Shown here one piece after another: positions 7,729-15,334 of a stretch of 35,588 nucleotides of DNA (the stretch's first letter is position 1; each line of letters begins with the position of its first letter). The position numbers and the translations under genes are program-made. The DNA comes from an uncultured Enterobacterales bacterium. Lineage in GTDB: Bacteria; Pseudomonadota; Gammaproteobacteria; Enterobacterales; Enterobacteriaceae. The stretch covers positions 1 through 35,588 of the forward strand of contig CAMLBO010000047.1 of assembly GCA_946478305.1 (NCBI GenBank). Reading direction: 5' to 3'. The notes beneath the pieces are model-generated. The model did no database searches and was not told the origin of the DNA. It saw only the letters and a program-made list of their open reading frames with translations.

Positions 7729-8892
7729 ATGCCTGTTTCACTGCTGGCACTGGCGCTGAGTGCATTTGCAATCGGCACTACTGAATTTGTCATCATGGGG
7801 CTGTTGCCTAATGTGGCGAATGATCTACAGGTCAGCATTCCGCTGGCGGGATGGCTTATCAGCGGATATGCGCTGGGCGTTGCCATCGGGGCGCCGATCA
7901 TGGCGGTACTGACGGCCAAATTACCGCGTAAGAAAACCCTGTTACTGCTGATGGTGATCTTCATCTTCGGCAACCTGATGTGCGCCTTGTCGTATAGTTA
8001 CGGTTTCCTGATGCTGGCGAGGGTGATCACCGCGTTGTGCCACGGTGCCTTCTTTGGTATTGGCGCCGTGGTGGCCGCCAATCTGGTGGCACCTAACCGC
8101 CGTGCCTCTGCCGTCGCGTTGATGTTCACTGGGCTGACACTGGCCAATGTGCTGGGGGTGCCGCTCGGTACTGCGCTCGGTCAGGCGCTCGGCTGGCGTT
8201 CAACCTTCTGGGCGGTGGCGATCATCGGTGTGGCATCACTGTTCGCACTCTATAAGAAGTTGCCGGACAAGAAAGACGAAGAACCAACAGATTTACGCAA
8301 AGAGATGGGCGCATTGCGCGGTCTTGGCCTGTGGCTGTCGCTGTCGATCACGGTGTTTTTCTCCGCCGCGATGTTTGCGCTGTTCACCTACATCGCGCCG
8401 ATGCTGACAGAAATTACTGGCGTCTCTGAGCATGGCGTCAGCTGGACTCTGCTGCTGATTGGTCTGGGTCTGACTATTGGTAACGTGGTCGGCGGGCGTC
8501 TGGCTGACTGGCGTCTGGGCGCGACCTTGACGCTGATTTTCTTGCTGATTGCCGTGTTCTCGGCACTCTTTAGCTGGACCAGCGTGAATCTGCTGGCCGC
8601 TGAGGTTACGCTGTTTTTCTGGGCGATGGTCAGCTTTGCCGCCGTTCCGGCCTTACAAATCAACGTCGTGACCTACGGTAAAAATGCGCCGAATCTGGTC
8701 TCGACCCTAAACATTGCGGCGTTTAACGTCGGTAATGCGTTGGGTGCCTGGGTAGGGGGGGCAGTGATTGCCCGCGGGATGGGACTGACTGCGGTTCCTC
8801 TGGCAGCATCTGGCCTGGGGCTGATCGGTTTTGTGCTGTGCATTGTGACGTTCCGCCGTGCGGCGAAAAAAGCTCAAAAGGCGGTCGCCTGA
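7729..8892 (+). CDS. MFS exporter of the DHA1 family (AraJ/YdhP-like)
   Basis: 387 residues from the ATG at 7729, which has RBS CGGGGAA; the frame is open upstream to 7594 but without an RBS or meaningful peptide. Twelve hydrophobic segments are visible. The hallmarks of this DHA1 subgroup are present: FAIGTTEFVIMGLLP in helix 1, GAPIMAVLTAKLPRKKTLL after helix 2 (MFS signature loop) and NIAAFNVGNALGAWVGG in the second half. E. coli YdhP and AraJ share these motifs. They are proton-driven exporters of sugars or drugs, but the substrate here cannot be predicted. A strong terminator follows. Confidence 0.85.
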   Translation: MPVSLLALALSAFAIGTTEFVIMGLLPNVANDLQVSIPLAGWLISGYALGVAIGAPIMAVLTAKLPRKKTLLLLMVIFIFGNLMCALSYSYGFLMLARVITALCHGAFFGIGAVVAANLVAPNRRASAVALMFTGLTLANVLGVPLGTALGQALGWRSTFWAVAIIGVASLFALYKKLPDKKDEEPTDLRKEMGALRGLGLWLSLSITVFFSAAMFALFTYIAPMLTEITGVSEHGVSWTLLLIGLGLTIGNVVGGRLADWRLGATLTLIFLLIAVFSALFSWTSVNLLAAEVTLFFWAMVSFAAVPALQINVVTYGKNAPNLVSTLNIAAFNVGNALGAWVGGAVIARGMGLTAVPLAASGLGLIGFVLCIVTFRRAAKKAQKAVA

Positions 8893-8913
8893 TTTAGCCC
8901 TTTATCAGAATAG

Positions 8914-8954
8914 CCGCCATCGCGTTGCGAGCTTCGCGATGGCGGTATTTTTTT
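8914..8954 (+). terminator. Rho-independent terminator after the MFS gene
   Basis: CCGCCATCGCG (8914-8924) pairs with CGCGATGGCGG (8935-8945), an 11-bp GC-rich stem with a 10-base loop, followed by TATTTTTTT. The hairpin lies between two convergent genes and could also slow transcription of the ChaN-type gene from the other side, although there is no T-run on that strand. Confidence 0.9.
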
Positions 8955-8970
8955 GCCCATAATTTGGGGA

Positions 8971-9825
8971 TTAGTGATCTGTAGCCGGAGTGGACCACAC
9001 ATAGTCGGCCTGAGTGTTATCCACGATGACGCCCGGTTCTGCCAGTATCAACACGGTTATTTTCGCGGCATGATCGAGATCTTTTACGTGCAGCGGCACC
9101 CCGAGACTTTTCGCCGCATGATATCCCCCGGCAATCAACAGGGCAGGCTGCGGCGCGACCAGCAGGCGCTGTGCCATTCTTCGGTCGCGTTGCTGCTGGA
9201 TTGCCAGCATCGCATTGAGCTGTGCCGGTTCGATATTTTGCTGGTGCGAAGTACGGATGGTCGCAGCAATCGCGTCCTTCACCTTGGCATCTGAACTGTT
9301 TTTACCGGCCGGGAAGATCGGCTTCTGATAGAACGCCATGATTTCGCTGCGGTCCAGATTGGCGGAAAGCAGCGGGTAAGGTGCTTTTATCGCCGCCATC
9401 ACCACGTCGCTGTACATCGACCAGTCCCAGCCCTTCTGCCAGTTGAGTTTTTCTGCTACCTGCGTTGATTGGGCATCAGAGTTGGTTTGCAGCCAGGCTT
9501 TGACTTTATCCACCTGCGGCTGCTGGGCTGGTGTGAGCATTTCCATCAGCACGCTGCCCTGTGGGCGCAGCAGTGGCAGACTTTGCACCAGCCAGTTTTC
9601 AATTTGATGATGGTACGGGTTGTCGTGCTTTTCCCCGATAATCACTCGTGGCTCATCGGCCAGATAACTGATCAGCTGAGACGGCGATAGCATTTTTCCC
9701 GTACGTAAATCGGTAATGGTGCCTCCCGGTGGCGTCACCGGGGCGGGCATCTTTTGAGGTGTGGTGGAGCAGGCGGTCAGTGCCAGAATAGCCAGCAGTA
9801 AAAACGTGTTCATGGTGATGCTCAT
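8971..9825 (-). CDS. ChaN-family haem-binding lipoprotein
   Basis: 284 residues (272 if the second Met, at 9813, is used). The N-terminus is a lipoprotein signal: hydrophobic FLLLAILALTAC with the lipobox LTAC, so the mature protein begins with a lipidated cysteine. The PRVIIGEKHDNPYHH motif (about residues 60-74) and the late AGGYHAAKSLGVP segment are the conserved regions of the ChaN/PhuW-like family. Campylobacter ChaN binds haem as a dimer at the outer membrane. The gene is preceded by a Fur box placed between promoter hexamers, supporting a role in iron or haem acquisition. No TonB receptor gene lies nearby. It is convergent with the MFS gene. Confidence 0.8.
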   Translation of the reverse strand: MSITMNTFLLLAILALTACSTTPQKMPAPVTPPGGTITDLRTGKMLSPSQLISYLADEPRVIIGEKHDNPYHHQIENWLVQSLPLLRPQGSVLMEMLTPAQQPQVDKVKAWLQTNSDAQSTQVAEKLNWQKGWDWSMYSDVVMAAIKAPYPLLSANLDRSEIMAFYQKPIFPAGKNSSDAKVKDAIAATIRTSHQQNIEPAQLNAMLAIQQQRDRRMAQRLLVAPQPALLIAGGYHAAKSLGVPLHVKDLDHAAKITVLILAEPGVIVDNTQADYVWSTPATDH

Positions 9826-9849
9826 TTTCCATAGCGGGATGATGTCCGC

Positions 9850-9878
9850 ATGTTATGGATAATGATTATCATTTACAA
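9850..9878 (-). promoter_or_regulatory. Fur-regulated promoter of the ChaN-type gene
   Basis: GATAATGATTATCATTTAC at 9858-9876 closely matches the 19-bp Fur consensus, with two mismatches in the last three positions. On the minus strand TTGTAA (9873-9878) and TAACAT (9850-9855) are spaced by exactly 17 bases, giving plausible -35 and -10 hexamers with the Fur box in between. Iron-loaded Fur would block RNA polymerase here. Confidence 0.85.
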
Positions 9879-9880
9879 GA

Positions 9881-10813
9881 TCACTGATTGAGGGCAGCCT
9901 TGAGGCGTTCGGCAAACCGTTCTGCCTGCTGGTGGCAATGTTCGATGAAGGTAGTAACCAGCGCCGAAGCAGGGCGATGCAGCGGGCGGATCAGGCTGAC
10001 GGTGAAGGGCACTGGTACACTGAATTCACGAATGACCATGCGGTTAGCACCGCGTTCCGCGTAGTCCAGCGTAGTCAGGGGATTGACGACCGACACGCCG
10101 ACGCCTTCACACACCATACTGCACACGGACGCGGCGCTGTGGGTCTCCATCACCAGACGGCGGTTCACCTGATGCTCGTTGAACAAGGTATCCAGCAGCT
10201 GGCGATAACTGTCGGTGGCTGACAGACTGATGAAATTGTGGCCAGCAAAGTCCTGCGGCGTGAGGCATTTTTTCGCCGCCAGTTCATGTCCCGCGGGCAG
10301 CACACACACTTCGTTGAGGGTCAGCAGCGCCTGGCGTTCTGTACCGGCGGGCGTGTGGGTATTTTCAGTCAGCCCGAGATCGTGGCGTTGCGCCGACAGC
10401 CACTCTTCCAGCAGCGGTGACTCCTGCGGCACAATATTGAAACTGACGTCCGGGTAGCGATCGAGAAAGGGTTTACACACCGCAGGCAGCAAAGACTGGC
10501 TGAACACCGGCAGGCAGACGATGGAGAGCTGTGCCTGCTCAAACTGACGGATGCCTTCTGCGGCGCTGACGATGCGGTCCAGCCCGTAGTAGGAGCGCTG
10601 CACTTCTTCGAACAGCCTCAGGCCCTGAACCGTTGGGAACAGGCGGCCGCGCAGGCGTTCAAATAGCTGTAAATTCAGCAATTTTTCGCAGCGTGCCAGT
10701 TCACGGCTGATCGTCGGCTGTGAGGTATTGAGCAGCGCGGCCGCCTCAGTCAGGTTACCGGTGGTCATCACGGCGTGAAAAATTTCGATATGGCGTAGGG
10801 AAATGGCTGGCAT
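9881..10813 (-). CDS. lysR: LysR, activator of lysA
   Basis: 310 residues from the ATG at 10813, which has GGAG six bases upstream; an in-frame ATG at 10852 would add 13 residues not present in E. coli LysR. The helix-turn-helix region reads LRHIEIFHAVMTTGNLTEAA ... TSQPTISRELA, and long stretches such as FPTVQGLRLFEEVQRS and FNIVPQESPLLEEWLSAQRH match E. coli LysR (311 residues). Known role: activates the divergent lysA gene when diaminopimelate is plentiful and lysine scarce, and represses itself. The position directly opposite lysA confirms the identification. Confidence 0.95.
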   Translation of the reverse strand: MPAISLRHIEIFHAVMTTGNLTEAAALLNTSQPTISRELARCEKLLNLQLFERLRGRLFPTVQGLRLFEEVQRSYYGLDRIVSAAEGIRQFEQAQLSIVCLPVFSQSLLPAVCKPFLDRYPDVSFNIVPQESPLLEEWLSAQRHDLGLTENTHTPAGTERQALLTLNEVCVLPAGHELAAKKCLTPQDFAGHNFISLSATDSYRQLLDTLFNEHQVNRRLVMETHSAASVCSMVCEGVGVSVVNPLTTLDYAERGANRMVIREFSVPVPFTVSLIRPLHRPASALVTTFIEHCHQQAERFAERLKAALNQ

Positions 10814-10900
10814 GGAAGGCTCCGCAGCGTGGTGACGGATGGCGATTTCCATATCATAAATGAATAGACTGGTGCAAAACAGATATTTTCCCGCAGGGAA

Positions 10901-10942
10901 GGGATCGGCGATACTCAGGTTAACTTCCTCTTAGCCGATCTC
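10901..10942 (+). promoter_or_regulatory. Inverted repeat in the lysA leader
   Basis: GATCGGC at 10903-10909 and GCCGATC at 10934-10940 form a 7-bp perfect stem, extended to 9 bp with one G-U pair (10901-10942) and a 24-base loop. The right arm ends just before the AGGA Shine-Dalgarno (10943-10946) of lysA. It could be part of the LysR site or an RNA hairpin affecting lysA translation. No known riboswitch is recognised. Confidence 0.35.
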
Positions 10943-10952
10943 AGGACTCTTT

Positions 10953-12215
10953 ATGCCACGCGCCTTAAACGACACTTCTACCGCGCTGAACGCCGCCAAT
11001 CTTCTGGCACTGACGCAGCAATATGGCTGCCCGGTCTGGGCCTATGACGCGCAGATCATCTGCGAGCGTATTGCCCAGTTGCGCCAGTTCGATGTGATTC
11101 GTTTTGCGCAGAAAGCCTGCTCGAATATTCATATTTTGCGCCTGATGCGTGAACAGGGCGTGAAGGTCGATTCCGTTTCGCTTGGCGAGATTGAACGTGC
11201 GCTGCTGGCTGGTTTTGTACCGGGCCGCGAAGCCAGTGAGATCGTCTTCACCGCTGACGTGCTTGACCAGCCGACGCTGGACCGCGTGACGCAACTGGAT
11301 ATTCCGGTTAACGCCGGGTCAATTGATATGCTGGGGCAGATTGGTCGCCAGAAGGCCGGGCATCCGGTATGGCTGCGAGTCAATCCAGGCTTTGGTCACG
11401 GCCACAGTCAGAAAACCAACACTGGCGGAGAAAACAGCAAACACGGCATCTGGTATGCCGATTTACCTGCAGCCCTGGCTGAGATTGCGCGTTATGACCT
11501 GAAACTGGTGGGCATTCATATGCATATCGGTTCCGGGGTGGATTATGCGCACCTTGAACAGGTATGCGATGCCATGGTGCATCAGGTGATTGAAACCGGC
11601 CATGATATTGACGCGATTTCTGCCGGCGGTGGTTTGTCGATTCCCTACCATGTCGGCGAAGAGGCTATCAATACCGAGCACTATTACGGATTATGGAACC
11701 GTGCACGTGAGCAGATCGCCGCACATCTAGGGCACGCGGTGCATCTGGAAATTGAACCGGGCCGTTTCCTGGTCGCCGAGTCCGGTGTGCTGGTCGCGCA
11801 GGTACGGGCTGCAAAAAATATGGGCAGCCGCCACTTTGTATTGTGCGACGCAGGTTTCAACGACCTGATGCGCCCGGCCATGTACGGCAGCTATCATCAC
11901 ATCTCGCTGCTGCCAGCCGATGGCCGGGATCTCAGTGGACAACCGCTGACCGACTCAGTGATTGCTGGTCCGTTATGTGAATCTGGTGACGTATTTACGC
12001 AGGAAGCGGGAGGGGGCATTGAGACGTTCCCGCTGCCGCCGGTGCAGATCGGTGATTATCTGGTGTTCCATGATACCGGCGCATATGGCGCATCGATGTC
12101 ATCGAACTACAACAGTCGTCCGCTGCTGCCGGAAGTGCTGTTTGAAAACGGCGTGCCGCGCCTGATCCGCCGCCGTCAGACTATCGAAGAGTTACTGGCG
12201 CTGGAACTGATCTGA
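10953..12215 (+). CDS. lysA: Diaminopimelate decarboxylase
   Basis: 420 residues, the same length as E. coli LysA. A cytoplasmic PLP enzyme that converts meso-diaminopimelate to L-lysine and CO2, the last step of lysine synthesis. The PLP-binding lysine is K54 in RFAQKACSN. The alanine-racemase-like barrel contains HMHIGSGVDYAHLEQVCDAM and the glycine-rich phosphate loop ISAGGGLSIP. EIEPGRFLV and the catalytic GPLCESGD segment follow, and the C-terminal beta domain has HDTGAYGASMSSNYNSRP. RBS AGGA lies six bases upstream of the ATG. Its last 24 bases overlap the tail of the convergent LacI-type gene. Confidence 0.97.
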   Translation: MPRALNDTSTALNAANLLALTQQYGCPVWAYDAQIICERIAQLRQFDVIRFAQKACSNIHILRLMREQGVKVDSVSLGEIERALLAGFVPGREASEIVFTADVLDQPTLDRVTQLDIPVNAGSIDMLGQIGRQKAGHPVWLRVNPGFGHGHSQKTNTGGENSKHGIWYADLPAALAEIARYDLKLVGIHMHIGSGVDYAHLEQVCDAMVHQVIETGHDIDAISAGGGLSIPYHVGEEAINTEHYYGLWNRAREQIAAHLGHAVHLEIEPGRFLVAESGVLVAQVRAAKNMGSRHFVLCDAGFNDLMRPAMYGSYHHISLLPADGRDLSGQPLTDSVIAGPLCESGDVFTQEAGGGIETFPLPPVQIGDYLVFHDTGAYGASMSSNYNSRPLLPEVLFENGVPRLIRRRQTIEELLALELI

Positions 12216-13253
12216 TTCAGGTTGGGGGCCGCTCTCCTGTCGGTATTTGGCGAAGGGCCCCGGTAATACCGATTCCCGTAATTTCAATTCGCCGGTAAAT
12301 GGCACAATCGGCGACAGCGGTTTGCCTTCAATCAGCCGCAGCGCCTGCGCAATGGCAGCGGCTATCATGGCATCAATCGGCAGATAGACAGTCGAGAGTG
12401 CCGGATGCAAATACGCCACGCTCGGCTCATCGTCAAATCCAAACAGTGAAAGGTCCTGCGGCAGGCGAATTCCCGCCTGGTGCAGCGCCTTCATCGCCCC
12501 TATCGCCATATCGTCATTACAACAAAAGAGCGCACTGAAGCTCACGCCACTTTCCAGCAGGGTTTTACAACCACGGTATCCGCTCGGCACGCTGCTGTCG
12601 CCGTGAGCCACGCGTAAGGGTTCAAACGGCAAGTGATGATGTGCCAGCGCGGCTTTATAACCCGCCAGCCTGGCCTGAGCGGTCGGCGTGCGCATCGGAC
12701 CGGTAATACAGGCGATATGGTGATGGCCCTGTTTGATCAGAAACTCGGTCGCTTCAAAGGCCGACTGCTGCTGCTCAAAGTAAACGCAGCGCTCAGGCGC
12801 GTCTGGCAACGCACGGTTAACAACCATCAGTGGAGTAGAAAGCGTGCCCAGCAATTCCATCAGCTGGCTGTCGGACATAAAACGGGTATAGAGAATAATG
12901 GCATCGCAGCGCCGATCGGCCAGCAGATGCACGGCCTGCAATTCATCTTCCGGTGTATCGTGGCCGTCGGTGACAATCAGGTGTTTACCGCTACTCTCTG
13001 CCAGTTTCGCCGCCTGACGCAGCAAGCGGCCAAAATAGGGGCCATCGAAATTGGAGATAACCAGCCCGAGGCTGTGCGAACTGTTGGTGGCCAGCGATTG
13101 CGCCAGAAAATTGGGCCGGTAGCCAAGTTCGTCCATGGCGCGAAAAACCGCATCACGCGTGCTCTGCTTGACCTGCCCGGTGCCGTTAAGCACCCTCGAT
13201 ACCGTCGCTTTTGAGACCCCCGCGCGCAGCGAAACATCTAACATGGTTACCAT
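12192..13253 (-). CDS. LacI-family regulator of the beta-glucoside cluster (AscG-like)
   Basis: 353 residues; the ATG at 13253 follows AGGAG by four bases. The N-terminal LacI helix-turn-helix is complete (MLDVSLRAGVSKATVSRVLNG), followed by the hinge YRPNFLAQSLAT and a sugar-binding core (SLGLVISNFDGPYF ... FSALFCCNDDMAIGAMKALH ... SLFGFDDEPSVAYLHPALSTV). The N-terminus MVTMLDV and the CDAIILYTRFMS segment resemble AscG, the repressor of the E. coli asc beta-glucoside genes. It lies 74 bases downstream of the EIIA gene on the same strand, so the two are probably one leftward operon. The likely effector is a beta-glucoside or its 6-phosphate. Its 3' end overlaps lysA by 24 bases. Confidence 0.85.
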   Translation of the reverse strand: MVTMLDVSLRAGVSKATVSRVLNGTGQVKQSTRDAVFRAMDELGYRPNFLAQSLATNSSHSLGLVISNFDGPYFGRLLRQAAKLAESSGKHLIVTDGHDTPEDELQAVHLLADRRCDAIILYTRFMSDSQLMELLGTLSTPLMVVNRALPDAPERCVYFEQQQSAFEATEFLIKQGHHHIACITGPMRTPTAQARLAGYKAALAHHHLPFEPLRVAHGDSSVPSGYRGCKTLLESGVSFSALFCCNDDMAIGAMKALHQAGIRLPQDLSLFGFDDEPSVAYLHPALSTVYLPIDAMIAAAIAQALRLIEGKPLSPIVPFTGELKLRESVLPGPFAKYRQESGPQPESDQFQRQ

Positions 13254-13327
13254 TGGTCTCCTCCCCGCATCCGGCTAATTAAACTTAACTTTATCACAGC
13301 TCGGCGGCAGGGAAGGGGGTGAAACCG

Positions 13328-13660
13328 TCAGTTCGCCGGCTCTTTTTGCGCAAACATCTCGCGGCGTAGCAGGACAATCTCTCCGGCCAGATCCCGGCAC
13401 AGCATGGCGGTCATCAGATGATCCTGTGAGTGCGCCATGATCAGGTTAACCGGGATCTTACCGGTGCCCTCATCCATGCCGATCAACTGCGTCTGCACCT
13501 TGTGCGCCTTGCGGGCCGCCTCGTCCGAGGCTTGAAGCATGGCATCGGCTTCCTCCCACTGTTGTTTACGGGCGCTCTGAATCGCCATCATGGCGTGGGA
13601 TCGTGCTTCCCCTGCGTTGATCAATAACTCCATGACGGTCTGCTCGAGGTCGAATTCCAT
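13328..13660 (-). CDS. PTS lactose/cellobiose-family EIIA
   Basis: 110 residues from the ATG at 13660 (RBS GGAG, six bases upstream; an in-frame TTG at 13672 lacks an RBS). This is a small helical bundle typical of the lactose/chitobiose/cellobiose EIIA family. The phosphorylation motif is IMAHSQDHLM, with H77 the predicted phospho-histidine and D80 the metal-binding Asp of the trimer. It passes phosphate from HPr to the EIIB encoded at 16785. Unusually, it is transcribed away from the EIIC and EIIB genes and together with the LacI-type regulator. An operator-like palindrome lies directly upstream of its RBS. Confidence 0.92.
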   Translation of the reverse strand: MEFDLEQTVMELLINAGEARSHAMMAIQSARKQQWEEADAMLQASDEAARKAHKVQTQLIGMDEGTGKIPVNLIMAHSQDHLMTAMLCRDLAGEIVLLRREMFAQKEPAN

Positions 13661-13672
13661 CGTTAACTCCAA

Positions 13673-13684
13673 TTGGTATACCAG
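13673..13684. promoter_or_regulatory. Operator-like palindrome TTGGTATACCAG (site 1)
   Basis: TTGGTATACCAG, one base short of a perfect TTGG-N4-CCAA palindrome, lies just upstream of the EIIA Shine-Dalgarno. UxuR/ExuR-type FCD GntR regulators recognise TTGGTATACCAA-like sites, and a UxuR-like protein is encoded at 17177 in this cluster. Confidence 0.6.
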
Positions 13685-13701
13685 AATGAGGGTAATTCAT
13701 C

Positions 13702-13719
13702 ATATTGGAATTCCAATAT
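13702..13719. promoter_or_regulatory. Perfect 18-bp palindrome around TTGGAATTCCAA (site 2)
   Basis: ATATTGGAATTCCAATAT is perfectly self-complementary and keeps the TTGG-N4-CCAA core. Its centre is 32 bases (three helical turns) from the centre of site 1. Confidence 0.55.
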
Positions 13720-13768
13720 TCACATGTGAGAACAGGATCACAGAAATTAACCGTCAATAAGCTATTTT

Positions 13769-13780
13769 TTGGCATACCAA
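13769..13780. promoter_or_regulatory. Operator-like palindrome TTGGCATACCAA (site 3)
   Basis: TTGGCATACCAA has perfect TTGG/CCAA arms. Its centre is 64 bases from site 2 and 96 from site 1, so all three lie on one helical face. It is on the EIIC-proximal side of the shared control region and could serve the rightward promoter. Confidence 0.6.
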
Positions 13781-13952
13781 ATTGCGATGGCGCTGTACGC
13801 ACTGGATAAACAGGAAGACCTCAGAACCGGAATCTGATCTATTTCGCGACAGAAATTTTTCTGGCACCTCTGCACCGGGTATTCACACTGCCTTCTGCGC
13901 GAAATAAACACCCAACAGTTTAACGACGCATAAGAAGAGTAGAGGTGGTGTT

Positions 13953-15302
13953 ATGGCTTTACAGGATCGCTTAATTGACTCTCTCGGGGGGGTTGCCAAT
14001 TCGTTTAATAGCCTGCGTTATATTATGGCCATTAAGGCGGCGTTTATTACGTTAATGCCCGTGATTATTGTCGGGGCATTTTCGGTATTGATCTCCAATA
14101 TGGTAATGGACCCGAAAAATGGCCTGGCGCATTTCGAGATGTTCTCCTGGCTTGCGACGCTTAAGCCGATTATGAGCAGCATTAATTATGCCACGCTGAG
14201 TTTTCTGACCATCGGTGCGGTATTTTTAATTGGTATTGAACTCGGCAAAATTAACGGGTCGCGTTCGTTATTTCCGGGCCTGCTGGCCGTGATCTGTTTT
14301 ATTGCCGTCACGCCGACCACCGTCGATATGATGGTCAACGGCCAGATGCAGGAAGTCAAAGACGTTCTGGCGAAACAGTTCTCTGATACCAAAAGTCTGT
14401 TCCTCGGTATGTTTATTGCCATTTTGTCGGTGGAGATCTATTCCGCGCTGGAAAAGGTTAACCGCCTGCGCATTAAAATGCCGGAAAGTGTACCGCCAAA
14501 CGTTTCGGCCTCTTTCTCCGCCCTGATCCCCGCCATCATTACCGTGGTGATCATCGCTACCTTCGGCTTTGTTTTCCATCGTGTCACCGGCATGTATTTG
14601 TACGATGCGGTGTATCAGGTGATCCAACGTCCACTTGAGTCCGTGATGCAAAGCCTGCCGGGGATCTTGTTGCTAATGTTTGTCGCCCAGCTGTTCTGGG
14701 TGATCGGGATCCACGGCAATCAGATGATCAAACCTATCCGCGAACCGCTGCTATTAGGCGCGATCATGGTCAACATGACGGCGTTCGAGCAGGGCAAAGA
14801 GGTGCCGAATATCATCACCATGCCGTTCTGGGATGTATATATGAGCATCGGCGGTTCCGGTTGCACTATCGGCCTGCTATTGGCGGTACTGATTGCCAGC
14901 CGCCGCAAAGAGATGAAAGAGATCGCCAAACTGTCGATGGGGCCGAGCTTTTTTAACATCAATGAGCCGGTGATTTTCGGCATGCCGATCATGCTCAACC
15001 CCATTCTGGCCATTCCCTTCATCGTCACACCGCTTATCACCGGCACCATCGGCTATTTCGCGACCAGCCTCGGTTTCGCCGGGCGCGCGGTGGTGATGGT
15101 GCCCTGGACCACGCCGCCGATCATCAATGCCTGGCTCTCCACCGCGGGGTCGATGGGCGCAGTGATCACCCAGCTTGGCTGCATCGTGGTGTCCGTGCTG
15201 ATTTACCTGCCGTTTGTGAAAGTGGCGTCGCGTCGTGCGGAGTTGGCCCAGCAGCAGGCCATGCAACAGCAACAGACTGCCAGCGCTCAGCGCACCGCAT
15301 AA
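13953..15302 (+). CDS. PTS lactose/cellobiose-family EIIC permease
   Basis: 449 residues with about ten hydrophobic segments, an inner-membrane sugar translocator. Family motifs are present: WVIGIHGNQMIKPI (about residue 250) and FFNINEPVIFGMPIMLNP (about residue 330), which carries the NEP glutamate implicated in sugar binding in this EIIC family. RBS AGAGG lies seven bases before the ATG. The C-terminal tail is short, polar and glutamine-rich. The gene begins the rightward operon with the GH1 enzyme and EIIB. The substrate is most likely cellobiose or another aryl/alkyl beta-glucoside, inferred from the partner enzyme. Confidence 0.93.
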   Translation: MALQDRLIDSLGGVANSFNSLRYIMAIKAAFITLMPVIIVGAFSVLISNMVMDPKNGLAHFEMFSWLATLKPIMSSINYATLSFLTIGAVFLIGIELGKINGSRSLFPGLLAVICFIAVTPTTVDMMVNGQMQEVKDVLAKQFSDTKSLFLGMFIAILSVEIYSALEKVNRLRIKMPESVPPNVSASFSALIPAIITVVIIATFGFVFHRVTGMYLYDAVYQVIQRPLESVMQSLPGILLLMFVAQLFWVIGIHGNQMIKPIREPLLLGAIMVNMTAFEQGKEVPNIITMPFWDVYMSIGGSGCTIGLLLAVLIASRRKEMKEIAKLSMGPSFFNINEPVIFGMPIMLNPILAIPFIVTPLITGTIGYFATSLGFAGRAVVMVPWTTPPIINAWLSTAGSMGAVITQLGCIVVSVLIYLPFVKVASRRAELAQQQAMQQQQTASAQRTA

Positions 15303-15334
15303 CGTAATGAATCAGAAACAATAAGAGGCAAGTG

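Noticed and set aside
13725-13742. TGTGA...TCACA arrangement resembling a CRP site in the PTS control region
   Set aside because: The two halves are separated by eight bases, not the six needed for CRP, and no better-spaced site was found nearby. CRP control of the cluster remains plausible but this match does not support it.
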